A program made the translations under genes and the position numbers. Positions 36,174 to 44,400 of a stretch of DNA of 64,000 nt are shown here, in pieces. The stretch covers positions 89,161 to 153,160 of the forward strand of contig JBDKSW010000019.1 of assembly GCA_039698035.1 (NCBI GenBank), written 5' to 3'. The first letter of the stretch is position 1; the number at the start of each line of letters is the position of its first letter. The notes below the pieces were generated by a model, which worked only from the letters and a program-made list of their open reading frames with translations, did no database searches and was not told the DNA's origin. Source of the DNA: JAJFUI01 sp039698035 (lineage in GTDB: Bacteria; Planctomycetota; Planctomycetia; Pirellulales; Thermoguttaceae).

Positions 36174-37179
36174 CATCGACAAGACAGCGGCCGACGCAAT
36201 GGCATTTGCAAGGCCGTCGCGCCTGTTCGCCAACGCGCGATCGGCGTTCAAGGCATTGCTGGCGGCATTGCAGTTTCGTCCCGGCGAGCGGATTTTGCTG
36301 CCGGCCTACATCGGCTGGTCGGCCAACGAAGGGTCCGGCGTCTTCGATCCGGTCGCCGAACTGAATCTGCCATGCGAGTTCTACCGCGTCGACGACCGAT
36401 TGCTGATCGACGTGGATGACTTGGAAAGCCGTTTGCGCACCGGGCAAGTGAAGGCGTTGACGCTGATCCACTATTTCGGTTATGTCGATCCGCGATATGC
36501 CGAGTGTGTCCGCTTGGCCCGGCGTTACGGCGCTTGCGTGATCGAGGACGAGGCGCACGCGTTGTTCTCCGATTGGATAGGCGGCGTCTGCGGCCGATTG
36601 GGCGACGCGTGCGTCTACTCGCTCCACAAGATGCTTCCATGCCAGGGCGGAATGCTCTCCGTCTCTTCCCGACACGCCGCGTTGCTCGAACGCATCCCCG
36701 ACAACACAGAGAACGTCCAATCGCCCTGGAGCTACGATCTCTGCGAAATCAGCCGACGCCGCCGCGAAAACGCCCTGTTTCTGGCCAGCCTCCTGAAGCC
36801 GTTGGCCGAAGAACTATCCCTGTTGCGCGAGATGCCTGCGGATGGCCAGGTGCCGCAAACTTTGCCGGTTCTCGTACGGCGCGCGTCGCGGGACGAGCTT
36901 TACTTCGCTCTCAATGAGGCCGGGTTTGGCGCCGTGAGCCTTTATCACACGCTGATCCCGCAAATCAGCGGCGACGCATTTTCCGACTCTCACCGACTGT
37001 CCCGCACCATCCTCAATCTGCCGGTTCACCAAGACGTGGAACCCCGCCAGCTCGAGGCCTTGGCCGACACGCTGCAACAACTGGTGCGAAGCCACGACAA
37101 CCGCCGCCCACGTTTCCTTTCCACTCGTTCCTGCTCCGTTTCAGACAACACACGCGATGCGCGTCCTGTTTCTCGATAA
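36154..37179 (+). CDS. DegT/DnrJ/EryC1-like PLP-dependent aminotransferase homologue
   Basis: A 341-residue protein with a GTG start and AAGGA upstream inside the GNAT gene. It has the fold-type I features of sugar aminotransferases: FRPGERILLPAYIGWSANEG, LTLIHYFGYVDP, the PLP-contacting Asp in VIEDEAHALFSD (D132) and the Schiff-base lysine in YSLHKMLPCQGG (K159). It is shorter than the usual 370-400 residues and diverges from the second copy at 38235, so it may be a specialised aminotransferase or an altered-function member. It is the middle of an overlapping GNAT/DegT-like/FemAB-like trio. The last ~25 residues are low-complexity. Confidence 0.72.
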   Translation: MPKDGNSIDKTAADAMAFARPSRLFANARSAFKALLAALQFRPGERILLPAYIGWSANEGSGVFDPVAELNLPCEFYRVDDRLLIDVDDLESRLRTGQVKALTLIHYFGYVDPRYAECVRLARRYGACVIEDEAHALFSDWIGGVCGRLGDACVYSLHKMLPCQGGMLSVSSRHAALLERIPDNTENVQSPWSYDLCEISRRRRENALFLASLLKPLAEELSLLREMPADGQVPQTLPVLVRRASRDELYFALNEAGFGAVSLYHTLIPQISGDAFSDSHRLSRTILNLPVHQDVEPRQLEALADTLQQLVRSHDNRRPRFLSTRSCSVSDNTRDARPVSR

Positions 37180-38224
37180 CGCCGTGCCGGCGGATCGCGC
37201 CCGGTGGCTGACTGCCCTGCAGTCCTGGCCTGGGCGCGAGGTTTTCGCCCATCCCGATTATGCACGGCTCTTCGCGCGGCCGATGGATCGCGTCATGTGC
37301 GCCACGATGGCGGCCGACGGCGCCGGAGTCCTGTTCCCTTTCCTTCTGCGTCCCCTCGCCGTCGAACCATGGGCCATGCCGGGCGAAACCGCCTGCGACC
37401 TGGTCACCCCCTACGGCTATGGCGGCCCCTTCGCCTGGAATTGCTCGGAACAACACGATGCCGCATTCTGGAACCAGTTCCAATGCTGGGCCGACGCTCA
37501 TCGAATCGTCTCGTCGTTTGCCAGGCTCTCGGTGTTTCCAGAACAACAGTTGCCTTTCGCCGGCGAGGTGGCGATCGATCGGCCGAATATCGTCCGCAGC
37601 CTGGATCTGTCGCCCGACGCCCTGTGGCGCGACTACGAACACAAGGTCCGGAAGAATGTCCAGTGCGCGATCCGTTCCGGCCTCCGCGTCGTCGTCGACC
37701 CGACGGGGCAGCGCATCGACGATTTCGTGGCCATCTATTACGCCACCCTGGACCGTCGCGGGGCGTCCGGCAGCTACTATTTCCCGCGGGACTTTTTCGA
37801 CGGCCTCCTGCGGGACCTGCCCCAGCAGTTCGTCTTCTTTCACGTACTCAGCGAAGGCCGCGTCGTTTCGACCGAACTCGTGCTGCTCTCGGCCGAAAAC
37901 ATGTATTCGTTCCTTGGCGGAACACTGGCCGAGGCCTATGCCCTCCGACCCAACGACTTGCTGAAACACGAAGCCACCCTGTGGGGCCGACAGGCCGGCA
38001 AGCGCGCCTTCGTGCTCGGTGGCGGCTACGACGGCCAGGACGGCATCTACCGCTACAAAAAATCGTTCGCCCCCCACGGTGAAAAGCCGTTTCGCGTAGG
38101 CCGTCGCATTTTTGACCACGACCGCTATCGCCAACTCGTCGAACGTCGGCGGCAATGGGACGAACGCCACGGCCGAACGCCGACGCGCCATACGGAATAT
38201 TTCCCTCAGTACCGGGCTTGCTAG
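37157..38224 (+). CDS. FemAB-like GNAT-fold acyl/aminoacyl transferase
   Basis: A 355-residue cytoplasmic protein with the double-GNAT architecture of FemAB/peptidoglycan-bridge transferases. Visible landmarks are DYARLFARPMDRV near the N-terminus, LLRPLAVEPW, DLVTPYGYGGPFAW, LWRDYEHKVRKNVQCAIRSGLRVVV (the conserved arginine/lysine-rich segment) and FFHVLSEGRVVSTELVLLSAENMYSFLGGTL. The C-terminal signature LLKHEATLWGRQAGKRAFVLGGGYDGQDGIYRYKKSF is typical of the exopolysaccharide-associated subgroup. It probably adds an acyl or aminoacyl group to a sugar. It overlaps the preceding gene by 23 bases. Confidence 0.75.
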   Translation: MRVLFLDNAVPADRARWLTALQSWPGREVFAHPDYARLFARPMDRVMCATMAADGAGVLFPFLLRPLAVEPWAMPGETACDLVTPYGYGGPFAWNCSEQHDAAFWNQFQCWADAHRIVSSFARLSVFPEQQLPFAGEVAIDRPNIVRSLDLSPDALWRDYEHKVRKNVQCAIRSGLRVVVDPTGQRIDDFVAIYYATLDRRGASGSYYFPRDFFDGLLRDLPQQFVFFHVLSEGRVVSTELVLLSAENMYSFLGGTLAEAYALRPNDLLKHEATLWGRQAGKRAFVLGGGYDGQDGIYRYKKSFAPHGEKPFRVGRRIFDHDRYRQLVERRRQWDERHGRTPTRHTEYFPQYRAC

Positions 38225-38234
38225 GAGCTTAGCG

Positions 38235-39416
38235 ATGGATCGCATCTATCTCTCTCCGCCCCACATGTCACAACAAGAAAAAACGCTTCTCATCGAGGCG
38301 TTCGATTCAAATTGGATCGCACCGCTCGGCCCGCACGTGGATGCGCTCGAGAACGAGTTTGCATCGCTCGTGGGCGTCAACCAGGCCGTGGCCCTGTCCT
38401 GCGGGACGGCCGGTCTCCACCTGGCCCTGCTCCTGCTCGGCGTCGGCCGCGGCGACGAGGTGTTCACCTCGACGATGACCTTCGCCGCGACGGCCAACGC
38501 CATCACCTACGTCGGCGCCGAACCCGTCTTCATCGACAGCGACGAAGCCACCTGGAACATGGATCCCCATCTGTTGCTCGACGAGCTCCGCGCCCGGGCA
38601 CGCCGCAACAAGCTCCCCAAAGCCGTGGTCTGCGTCGATCTCTATGGCCAATGCGCCGATTACGGCCTAATCCGCCAGGCGTGCGAGTGGTACAACGTTC
38701 CGATCATCGAGGACGCGGCCGAGTCGCTCGGAGCCACCTACGACGGCCAGTCGGCCGGCACCTTCGGCCAACTCGGCATCTTCTCGTTCAACGGCAACAA
38801 GATCATCACGGCCTCGGGCGGCGGTATGTTGGTTTGCAGCAGCAAGGAGACGGCCGACCGGGCCCGGTTCCTCGCCACGCAAGCCCGCGACCCAGCGCCC
38901 CACTATCAGCATTCCGAAATCGGCTTCAACTATCGGATGAGCAATCTTTTGGCCGCCGTCGGCCGCGGCCAACTGCGCGTTCTCGAAGATCGCGTGCAGC
39001 GTCGGAGAGAAAACTTCGAGTTCTATCGCGATGCGCTCGCCGACGTGCCGGGCGTCGACTTCATGCCCGAGCATCCCCGCTGCCGCTCGACCCGTTGGCT
39101 CACCTGCGCGACGGTCGATCCTAAACGGTTCGGCGCGACGCGCGAGGACGTGCGGCTGACGCTCAATGCGGCCAACATCGAGTCGCGTCCCACTTGGAAG
39201 CCGATGCACCTTCAGCCCGTTTTTGCGCACTGCCGCGCGTGCGGCGGCGCGGTGGCGGAACGCCTGTTCGAGCAGGGGCTGTGCCTGCCAAGCGGCTCGA
39301 ACCTCACCGAGGACCAACTGTTGCGAATCGTCAACCTGGTTCGCGCCGTCGGCCATTGCGAGCCGCTTTCGCGCGAGCTCTCCCCCGTCCTGGAACCGCG
39401 TCGGAAGGCCGCGTAG
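38235..39416 (+). CDS. DegT/DnrJ/EryC1/StrS nucleotide-sugar aminotransferase (PglE-like)
   Basis: A 393-residue PLP enzyme that transaminates a 4-keto nucleotide sugar. IYLSPPHMSQQEKTLLIEAFDSNWIAPLGPHVD is the family N-terminus, with SCGTAGLHLAL for phosphate binding, D160 in VPIIEDAAESLGATYDG and the PLP lysine K189 in FSFNGNKIITASGGG. IGFNYRMSNLLAAVGRGQL follows. The close fit to PglE-type enzymes suggests it takes the 4-keto-6-deoxy product of the dehydratase at 20414 to the 4-amino sugar. The start is set by AGGAG 8 bases before ATG at 38235. It is the last gene of the polysaccharide run. Confidence 0.9.
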   Translation: MDRIYLSPPHMSQQEKTLLIEAFDSNWIAPLGPHVDALENEFASLVGVNQAVALSCGTAGLHLALLLLGVGRGDEVFTSTMTFAATANAITYVGAEPVFIDSDEATWNMDPHLLLDELRARARRNKLPKAVVCVDLYGQCADYGLIRQACEWYNVPIIEDAAESLGATYDGQSAGTFGQLGIFSFNGNKIITASGGGMLVCSSKETADRARFLATQARDPAPHYQHSEIGFNYRMSNLLAAVGRGQLRVLEDRVQRRRENFEFYRDALADVPGVDFMPEHPRCRSTRWLTCATVDPKRFGATREDVRLTLNAANIESRPTWKPMHLQPVFAHCRACGGAVAERLFEQGLCLPSGSNLTEDQLLRIVNLVRAVGHCEPLSRELSPVLEPRRKAA

Positions 39417-39453
39417 CAGCCTGACGCAGTTGGCCTGTTGGGTTGGCCACGGT

Positions 39454-39494
39454 TGGCTCGGCCCACCGTGTGCTCCGCACTGCGGGCCGAGCCA
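39454..39494. repeat. Long intergenic inverted repeat before nagB
   Basis: TGGCTCGGCCC (39454-39464) and GGGCCGAGCCA (39484-39494) are perfectly complementary (11 bp) around a 19-base loop that holds a smaller GTGC/GCAC pair. It begins 38 bases after the aminotransferase stop and has no T tract. It may end the polysaccharide transcript or be a dispersed repeat. Confidence 0.55.
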
Positions 39495-39588
39495 GCGGCG
39501 CAGTACGCCAAATCGCCCACTCTTGCTTCTTGCATCGCATCATTCTCGATGACGATGCGTGCCGCACCGTGCACTCGCGCTGCGGCCC

Positions 39589-39616
39589 TTGCGTCCCGCC
39601 GCACCCAGGCTAAAAT
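39589..39616 (+). promoter_or_regulatory. Promoter of nagB-nagA
   Basis: TTGCGT (39589-39594), a 16-base spacer and TAAAAT (39611-39616), 30 bases before the nagB ATG. It suggests that nagBA is transcribed independently of the polysaccharide locus. Confidence 0.5.
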
Positions 39617-39645
39617 CGCGGGAAAGCCCCCCGAGGAGTCTGCCG

Positions 39646-40392
39646 ATGAATATCGTGATTTGCCGGGACGCCAAGGATCTTGGGCGGCGAGCGGCCGAGG
39701 AGGCCGCGGAACGCATCCGCCAAGCCATCGCCAGGCGAGGCGAAGCCCGAATCATCGTCGCCACCGGGGCATCGCAGTTCGATGTCTTGGCCGCGCTGGT
39801 CGCCGCGCCCGGCATCGACTGGCCCCAAGTCGTCGGCTTTCACCTGGACGAATATCTCGGCGTGCCGATGTCCCATCCGGCCTCGTTCCGCGGTTACCTG
39901 AAGCAGCGGCTCGTCGATCGCGTGCCGCTGGGCGCATTCCACTACATCGACGGCGAGTCCGATCCCGAGGCCGAGTGCCGCCGCGTCGGCCAGTTAATCG
40001 GCGCCCAACCCGTCGATGTGGCCCTGGTGGGAATCGGCGAAAACGGCCACTTGGCCTTCAACGATCCGCCGGCCAACTTCCAGACCGAGCGACCGTACCT
40101 GGTCGTCGAACTGGACGAGGCCTGCCGCCGCCAGCAACTCGGCGAAGGCTGGTTCCCAATCCTGAACGATGTGCCACGCCGGGCGATCAGCATGTCGATC
40201 CGGCAAATCATGAGATCCGAAGCCATCGTTTGCAGCGTGCCCGACCGACGCAAGGCCGAGGCCGTTCGTGCGACGGTCGAGGATCCGGTCAGCCCAAGAA
40301 CGCCCGCCTCCATTTTGCGACAGCACCCGCGGGCAACACTCTATCTCGATCCCCCCGCCGCATCGATGCTCTCGCCCTGTCCCGTCCCATGA
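39646..40392 (+). CDS. nagB: Glucosamine-6-phosphate deaminase family protein
   Basis: Converts glucosamine-6-phosphate to fructose-6-phosphate and ammonia, feeding amino sugars into glycolysis. The 248-residue protein has IIVATGASQFDVL for phosphate binding and the base-bearing FHLDEYLG (D68). Its active-site loop reads GIGENGHLAFNDPP (130-142). Compared with the E. coli enzyme (GVGNDGHIAFNEP), H135 is kept, but the loop Asp is Asn (N133) and the Glu is Asp (D140), as in a divergent NagB subgroup. The start has GAGGAG upstream. It overlaps nagA as ATGA. Confidence 0.88.
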   Translation: MNIVICRDAKDLGRRAAEEAAERIRQAIARRGEARIIVATGASQFDVLAALVAAPGIDWPQVVGFHLDEYLGVPMSHPASFRGYLKQRLVDRVPLGAFHYIDGESDPEAECRRVGQLIGAQPVDVALVGIGENGHLAFNDPPANFQTERPYLVVELDEACRRQQLGEGWFPILNDVPRRAISMSIRQIMRSEAIVCSVPDRRKAEAVRATVEDPVSPRTPASILRQHPRATLYLDPPAASMLSPCPVP

Positions 40393-41330
40393 CGCTTCGA
40401 CCTTCGGCCGCCGCCGCACCAACGTTCGTCGACCTTCAGGTCAACGGCTACGCGGGCGTTGATTTCAACCAGGACGATCTGAGCGCGGCCGATCTGCAAC
40501 GCGTCTGCCGCCGGCTTCGTGAAGATGGCGTGGCCGTCTTTTTGGCCACCATCATCACCGACGAGCTGCCGCGGATGGAGGCCCGGCTTGCGCGGATCGC
40601 CGCCATTCGCCGCCAAGAGCCGCTCGTCCGCGACGTTCTTGGTGGCATCCACGTCGAAGGACCGTTCATCAGCGACTTGCCAGGCTACCACGGGGCGCAT
40701 CCCCGCGAACTGGTCCGACCAGCCAGCGTCGACGCCATGAAGCGGCTCTTGGACGCCGCCGAGGGCCTCGTGCGGCTCGTCACGCTCGCCCCCGAGTGCG
40801 ACCCGGGGCTCAAGCTCGTTCGCTATCTGGCCGACCGAAACACTCTTGTCTCCGCCGGCCACTGCAACCCGAGTCTCGCCGAGCTCCGCGCGGCCGTCGA
40901 CGCCGGACTCTCGCTGTTCACCCATCTCGGCAACGGTTGTCCAACGATGTTGCCGCGTCACGACAACATCATTCAGCGAGCATTGAGCCTCCGCGACCGG
41001 CTGACGATCTGCTTCATCGCCGACGGGGTTCATGTGCCGTCCGTGGCGTTGGCCAACTACCTGCAACTCACCGGCGTGGAGCGAACGATTGTGGTGACGG
41101 ATGCGATGGCCGCGGCCTCGTGCGGCCCTGGCCAATACCGGCTCGGCCGCCAAACGGTCGAGGTCGGCGATGATCGGATCGCCCGCGCGCCGAACGGCTC
41201 GCAGTTGGCCGGCTCGACGGCCACGATGCGGCACATGGCCACGATCTTGCGCACCGAGCTTCGGCTGTCCGAAGAAGACGTTCACCGGCTGTTGTGCGAC
41301 AATTCGCGCCGGCTTCTGGCGGATCGCTGA
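40389..41330 (+). CDS. nagA: N-acetylglucosamine-6-phosphate deacetylase, barrel-only form
   Basis: Amidohydrolase that removes acetate from GlcNAc-6-phosphate to supply NagB. The 313 residues contain the TIM-barrel motifs: FVDLQVNGYAGVDFN, GIHVEGPFIS (metal Glu, about 92), VSAGHCNP (His, about 158), FTHLGNGCPTM (His, about 179) and VVTDAMAAAS (catalytic Asp, about 238). Typical NagA is about 380 residues with a beta-sandwich built from both chain ends; here the chain starts at the barrel and stops at NSRRLLADR, so that sandwich seems to be missing. Coupling to nagB by ATGA supports a shared pathway. Confidence 0.85.
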   Translation: MTLRPSAAAAPTFVDLQVNGYAGVDFNQDDLSAADLQRVCRRLREDGVAVFLATIITDELPRMEARLARIAAIRRQEPLVRDVLGGIHVEGPFISDLPGYHGAHPRELVRPASVDAMKRLLDAAEGLVRLVTLAPECDPGLKLVRYLADRNTLVSAGHCNPSLAELRAAVDAGLSLFTHLGNGCPTMLPRHDNIIQRALSLRDRLTICFIADGVHVPSVALANYLQLTGVERTIVVTDAMAAASCGPGQYRLGRQTVEVGDDRIARAPNGSQLAGSTATMRHMATILRTELRLSEEDVHRLLCDNSRRLLADR

Positions 41331-41352
41331 AAGCTGCGAGCTGACCTTGCGG

Positions 41353-42216
41353 TCATTCATCGCCGAGCTGTTGGGCACGGGCCGAGAATTCCAAAAGCAC
41401 GTCGGCCGGCTCGTCGCACACGGCAGCCAGCTTCAGGTCAAGTCGTGCGCCATAGGCGAGCACCTGCGCAGCCTTGATCCGCGTTTCGGGCCCCTCAACC
41501 TGCTCGACGGACACCTCGGGCACGCTGCCCAAGGGCGGGCAAAACCCCACGTGGACGCTGGCCGTTCGTTGGCCTGCCACGAACGAGGCGCGAAGCCAGC
41601 CGGAAACTTCTTCCGTCCCATCGGCTGCCTGACTGCGTGTCAGTTGCTGAACGACCCGTTCCGAGGGCGCCTCCTGGACCGGGTTGTCAGCCGGCCCAGC
41701 CGCTGCCTCTTCCATCTCGCCGTGGGGCCGCCTATCGTTGAGCCGGTCGTCAACCGGCCCAGCGCCGGTGCAAGACGGCCGCCCGGCCGTGCCGCCGACG
41801 TAACGGCCCAGTTGCCCCCACCAGGCCCACGCCTCCTCGACCGCGACGATCGCGCAGACCGCGACGAAGCACACCGCGGGCACGCCTGGCACGCAAAGCC
41901 CAACGGTCAATTCCAAGACGGCTAGCGAAACGACGGCCGCGATGAGACGATCCGGCCACCGAGAAGGCGACCGCCCCAGCAAGCGGCGAATGCCCGCGGC
42001 AAAAACCGCGACGCCGGCCGCCGTAACCAGCAGAGCGGCGGGGTTCAGCGGATGTCGCAACGCGCCCGCCGCGTGCCGCCAAAAGACGAACCCGGCTGCC
42101 GCAATCAGCAGCGAGAGTCCAGAAATGGCAATGCCCCGACGCACGTGTGCCGAGAGCAGACCGTTCAGCGACCGATGAACCGGCCAGCCCGACCTCATCG
42201 ACCGCGCATTGCTCAT
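41353..42216 (-). CDS. Unknown membrane protein with C-terminal soluble domain
   Basis: A 287-residue protein; ATG ending at 42216 with GAGGGA upstream is preferred over the longer frame start at 42273. Four hydrophobic segments lie at about residues 28-47, 59-78, 90-109 and 111-127. A hydrophilic linker (about 140-195) and a beta-rich C-terminal domain follow (GWLRASFVAGQRTASVHVGFCPPLGSVPEVSVEQVEGPETRIKAA is spread over 195-240). No family is recognised. The C-terminal part resembles planctomycete proteins of unknown function only in general composition. It lies 77 bases downstream of metK on the same strand. Confidence 0.6.
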   Translation of the reverse strand: MSNARSMRSGWPVHRSLNGLLSAHVRRGIAISGLSLLIAAAGFVFWRHAAGALRHPLNPAALLVTAAGVAVFAAGIRRLLGRSPSRWPDRLIAAVVSLAVLELTVGLCVPGVPAVCFVAVCAIVAVEEAWAWWGQLGRYVGGTAGRPSCTGAGPVDDRLNDRRPHGEMEEAAAGPADNPVQEAPSERVVQQLTRSQAADGTEEVSGWLRASFVAGQRTASVHVGFCPPLGSVPEVSVEQVEGPETRIKAAQVLAYGARLDLKLAAVCDEPADVLLEFSARAQQLGDE

Positions 42217-42293
42217 CGTCGTGGTCCCTCGGAGTGCTAAGGTCCGCCTTCGCGTTGGCAACCAAAGGCACACCGGCTAGCCGAATTGCCGAC

Positions 42294-43457
42294 TCACTTG
42301 GCCGCGGCGGCCAGTTCCTGGGCCCGATCCGTCTTCTCCCAGGTGAAGTCAGGATCGTTGCGGCCAAAGTGACCGCCGCAGGCCGTCTTGCGATAGATGG
42401 GCCGACGCAGATCGAGATACTTGATGATGCCAGAGGGCGTCAGCGGGAAGAACTTTCGCACTACCTCGCAGAGCCGGCTGTCCGGAATTTTGCCCGTCCC
42501 CTCGGTGTCAACCAGCACGCTGACCGGCTCGGAAACACCGATGGCGTAGGCCAGCTGCACCTCGCAACGGTCGGCCAATCCGGACGCGACGATGTTCTTC
42601 GCGACGTGTCTGGCCATATAGGCCGCGCTGCGATCCACCTTGGTCGGGTCCTTGCCGCTGAAGGCGCCGCCGCCGTGGCGGGCCCAGCCGCCATAGGTGT
42701 CGACGATGATCTTGCGACCCGTCAAGCCGCAATCGCCGTGCGGCCCGCCCAGCTCGAAGCGGCCGGTCGGGTTCACGTGGTACGTGATCGGTCCGTTGAT
42801 CAGCTCCTTCGGCAGCAGCGGCTTGACGATCTTCTCGATGACGAACTTACGAATCTCGTCCTGACTGACATCCGGCCCGTGCTGGGTTGAAACCACGACG
42901 GTGTCGACCCGCACGGGCTTGTGCCCATCATACTCGACCGTCACCTGGCTCTTGCTGTCGGGCCGCAGCCAGCTGACTTCACCCTTCTTGCGGGCCTCGG
43001 TCAACCGGATCAGAATCTTGTGCGAAAGCTCGATTGGCAGCGGCATCAATTCGGGTGTGTCGTTGCATGCGTAACCAAACATCAGGCCCTGATCGCCAGC
43101 GCCGATCTCTTTCCCCTTCACCGCGTCCTCGTTGACGCCCATCGCAATGTCGGGGCTCTGACGGTCGATCGACAGCATCACGGCGCATGTGTCGGCGCAG
43201 ATGCCCATCTTGTCGTCCACGTAGCCAACGTCACGAATCACCTGGCGAACGACCTCGGGATAGTCGATGACGGCCTTCGTCGTAATCTCACCGGCGATGA
43301 TCGCGATGCCCGTCGTCACCATCGTCTCGCACGCGACGCGACTGTAGGGGTCCTTGGCGAAAAGCGCGTCAAGGATGCCGTCGGAAATTTGATCCGCCAA
43401 TTTGTCCGGATGGCCCGAGCTGACCGCTTCGCTGGTGAAGAGAAATTTGCCTGCCAC
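42294..43457 (-). CDS. metK: S-adenosylmethionine synthetase
   Basis: Makes S-adenosylmethionine from methionine and ATP. The 387-residue enzyme starts with a GTG at 43457 (the frame is open much further upstream without homology) and reads AGKFLFTSEAVSSGHPDKLAD, with the catalytic HPDK. The active-site loops are GAGDQGLMFGYA and GGGAFSGKDPTKVDRSAAY, and the C-terminus TACGGHFGRNDPDFTWE is typical. A consensus promoter lies about 60 bases upstream. The short leader shows no recognisable SAM riboswitch. Neighbours supply related methyl-cycle functions (the homocysteine methyltransferase at 46078). Confidence 0.96.
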   Translation of the reverse strand: MAGKFLFTSEAVSSGHPDKLADQISDGILDALFAKDPYSRVACETMVTTGIAIIAGEITTKAVIDYPEVVRQVIRDVGYVDDKMGICADTCAVMLSIDRQSPDIAMGVNEDAVKGKEIGAGDQGLMFGYACNDTPELMPLPIELSHKILIRLTEARKKGEVSWLRPDSKSQVTVEYDGHKPVRVDTVVVSTQHGPDVSQDEIRKFVIEKIVKPLLPKELINGPITYHVNPTGRFELGGPHGDCGLTGRKIIVDTYGGWARHGGGAFSGKDPTKVDRSAAYMARHVAKNIVASGLADRCEVQLAYAIGVSEPVSVLVDTEGTGKIPDSRLCEVVRKFFPLTPSGIIKYLDLRRPIYRKTACGGHFGRNDPDFTWEKTDRAQELAAAAK

Positions 43458-43516
43458 GAAAACCTCTGCTGAGCTGGAATGACCGCGACCCGCGACGTGC
43501 GGAAAGACGAATGGGT

Positions 43517-43545
43517 ATTTTAACCCCTTCGCATGGGGATAGCAA
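43517..43545 (-). promoter_or_regulatory. metK promoter
   Basis: On the minus strand TTGCTA (43545-43540), a 17-base spacer and TAAAAT (43522-43517). The spacer contains CCCC-ATGCGAA-GGGG, a possible small operator or chance symmetry. Confidence 0.65.
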
Positions 43546-43627
43546 GCAGGATGCGCCCCAAAAAACACGACGATTGCCGGCCGCACCCCGACAAGACCGA
43601 CCGCCGCATCAGGGAAGCAAGATCGTC

Positions 43628-44185
43628 CTACACGGCCGGCGGCTCGATGCCGAAGTCGCGGATCGACAGCAGGCTGGCAAACTGGTAGCCCCGCTGGGTG
43701 AACGCCTCCGCGCCGCCTTCCATGCGGTCGATGATGGCCAAAACGCCGGCCACCTCCAGCCCGAACGCTTCCGCCCGCTCGATGGCCACCAGGGACGAGC
43801 CGCCCGTGGTGACAACGTCCTCGACGATGACAACCGTCTGGCCAGGCTGCACCGGCCCTTCGAGATACCGATTGGTGCCGTGCCCCTTCGACTCCTTGCG
43901 GACCATGAACCCGAGCACCGGCGTGCCACGGACCGCGGACATCGTGACGACCGCAGCCGTGATCGGGTCGGCGCCGATGGACATCCCGCCTACCGCATCG
44001 GGCAGATTGTCCCGGGCCATCAGATCCAAGAGCCCCTCGGCGACCAGCCGCGCGCCGGTCGGGTCCAGCGTCACCTGCTTGCCGTCCAGGTAGTACGTCG
44101 CCTTCCGGCCGGACGCCAAAGTGAACTGCCCAAACTTGAGGGCCTTCTGTCGGACAAGAGCAATCAGGGCTTCTCGGTCGTACAT
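43628..44185 (-). CDS. pyrE: Orotate phosphoribosyltransferase
   Basis: Adds phosphoribosyl to orotate in UMP synthesis. The 185-residue protein has LKFGQFTLASGRKATYYLDGKQV at the N-terminus (orotate/PRPP contacts), GMSIGADPITAAV, the catalytic-loop lysine region VRKESKGHGTN and the PRPP-binding signature VVIVEDVVTTGGSS. Length and motifs are normal. It has its own promoter at 44241-44270 and lies 170 bases upstream of metK on the same strand, with an intervening metK promoter, so the two are likely separate transcripts. Confidence 0.95.
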   Translation of the reverse strand: MYDREALIALVRQKALKFGQFTLASGRKATYYLDGKQVTLDPTGARLVAEGLLDLMARDNLPDAVGGMSIGADPITAAVVTMSAVRGTPVLGFMVRKESKGHGTNRYLEGPVQPGQTVVIVEDVVTTGGSSLVAIERAEAFGLEVAGVLAIIDRMEGGAEAFTQRGYQFASLLSIRDFGIEPPAV

Positions 44186-44240
44186 AACAGCGGCAAGGGG
44201 AAAGAGGAAGGCGGAAAGAGCGTCTACAGCCAGTCGCGTT

Positions 44241-44270
44241 AGTATAACGTCTCGACCAACTCGTGTTCAA
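44241..44270 (-). promoter_or_regulatory. pyrE promoter
   Basis: On the minus strand TTGAAC (44270-44265), an 18-base spacer and TATACT (44246-44241), 55 bases upstream of the pyrE ATG. Confidence 0.6.
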
Positions 44271-44400
44271 CGACCCCCGACAATCGGCCGTCATGGGCTG
44301 TGGCGGTTTACCTCCGGAACCGCAAAACGCGGCAAGCGTTTGCCGGCCGACAGAGCGTCGGCCCTTGGCGTGAGCGGCCGTGCCTTCCGCGCCTTTGGCC

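Noticed and set aside
43458..43516. A SAM riboswitch in the metK leader
   Set aside because: The leader is only about 55 bases and shows none of the stem or pseudoknot sequences expected of SAM-binding RNAs.
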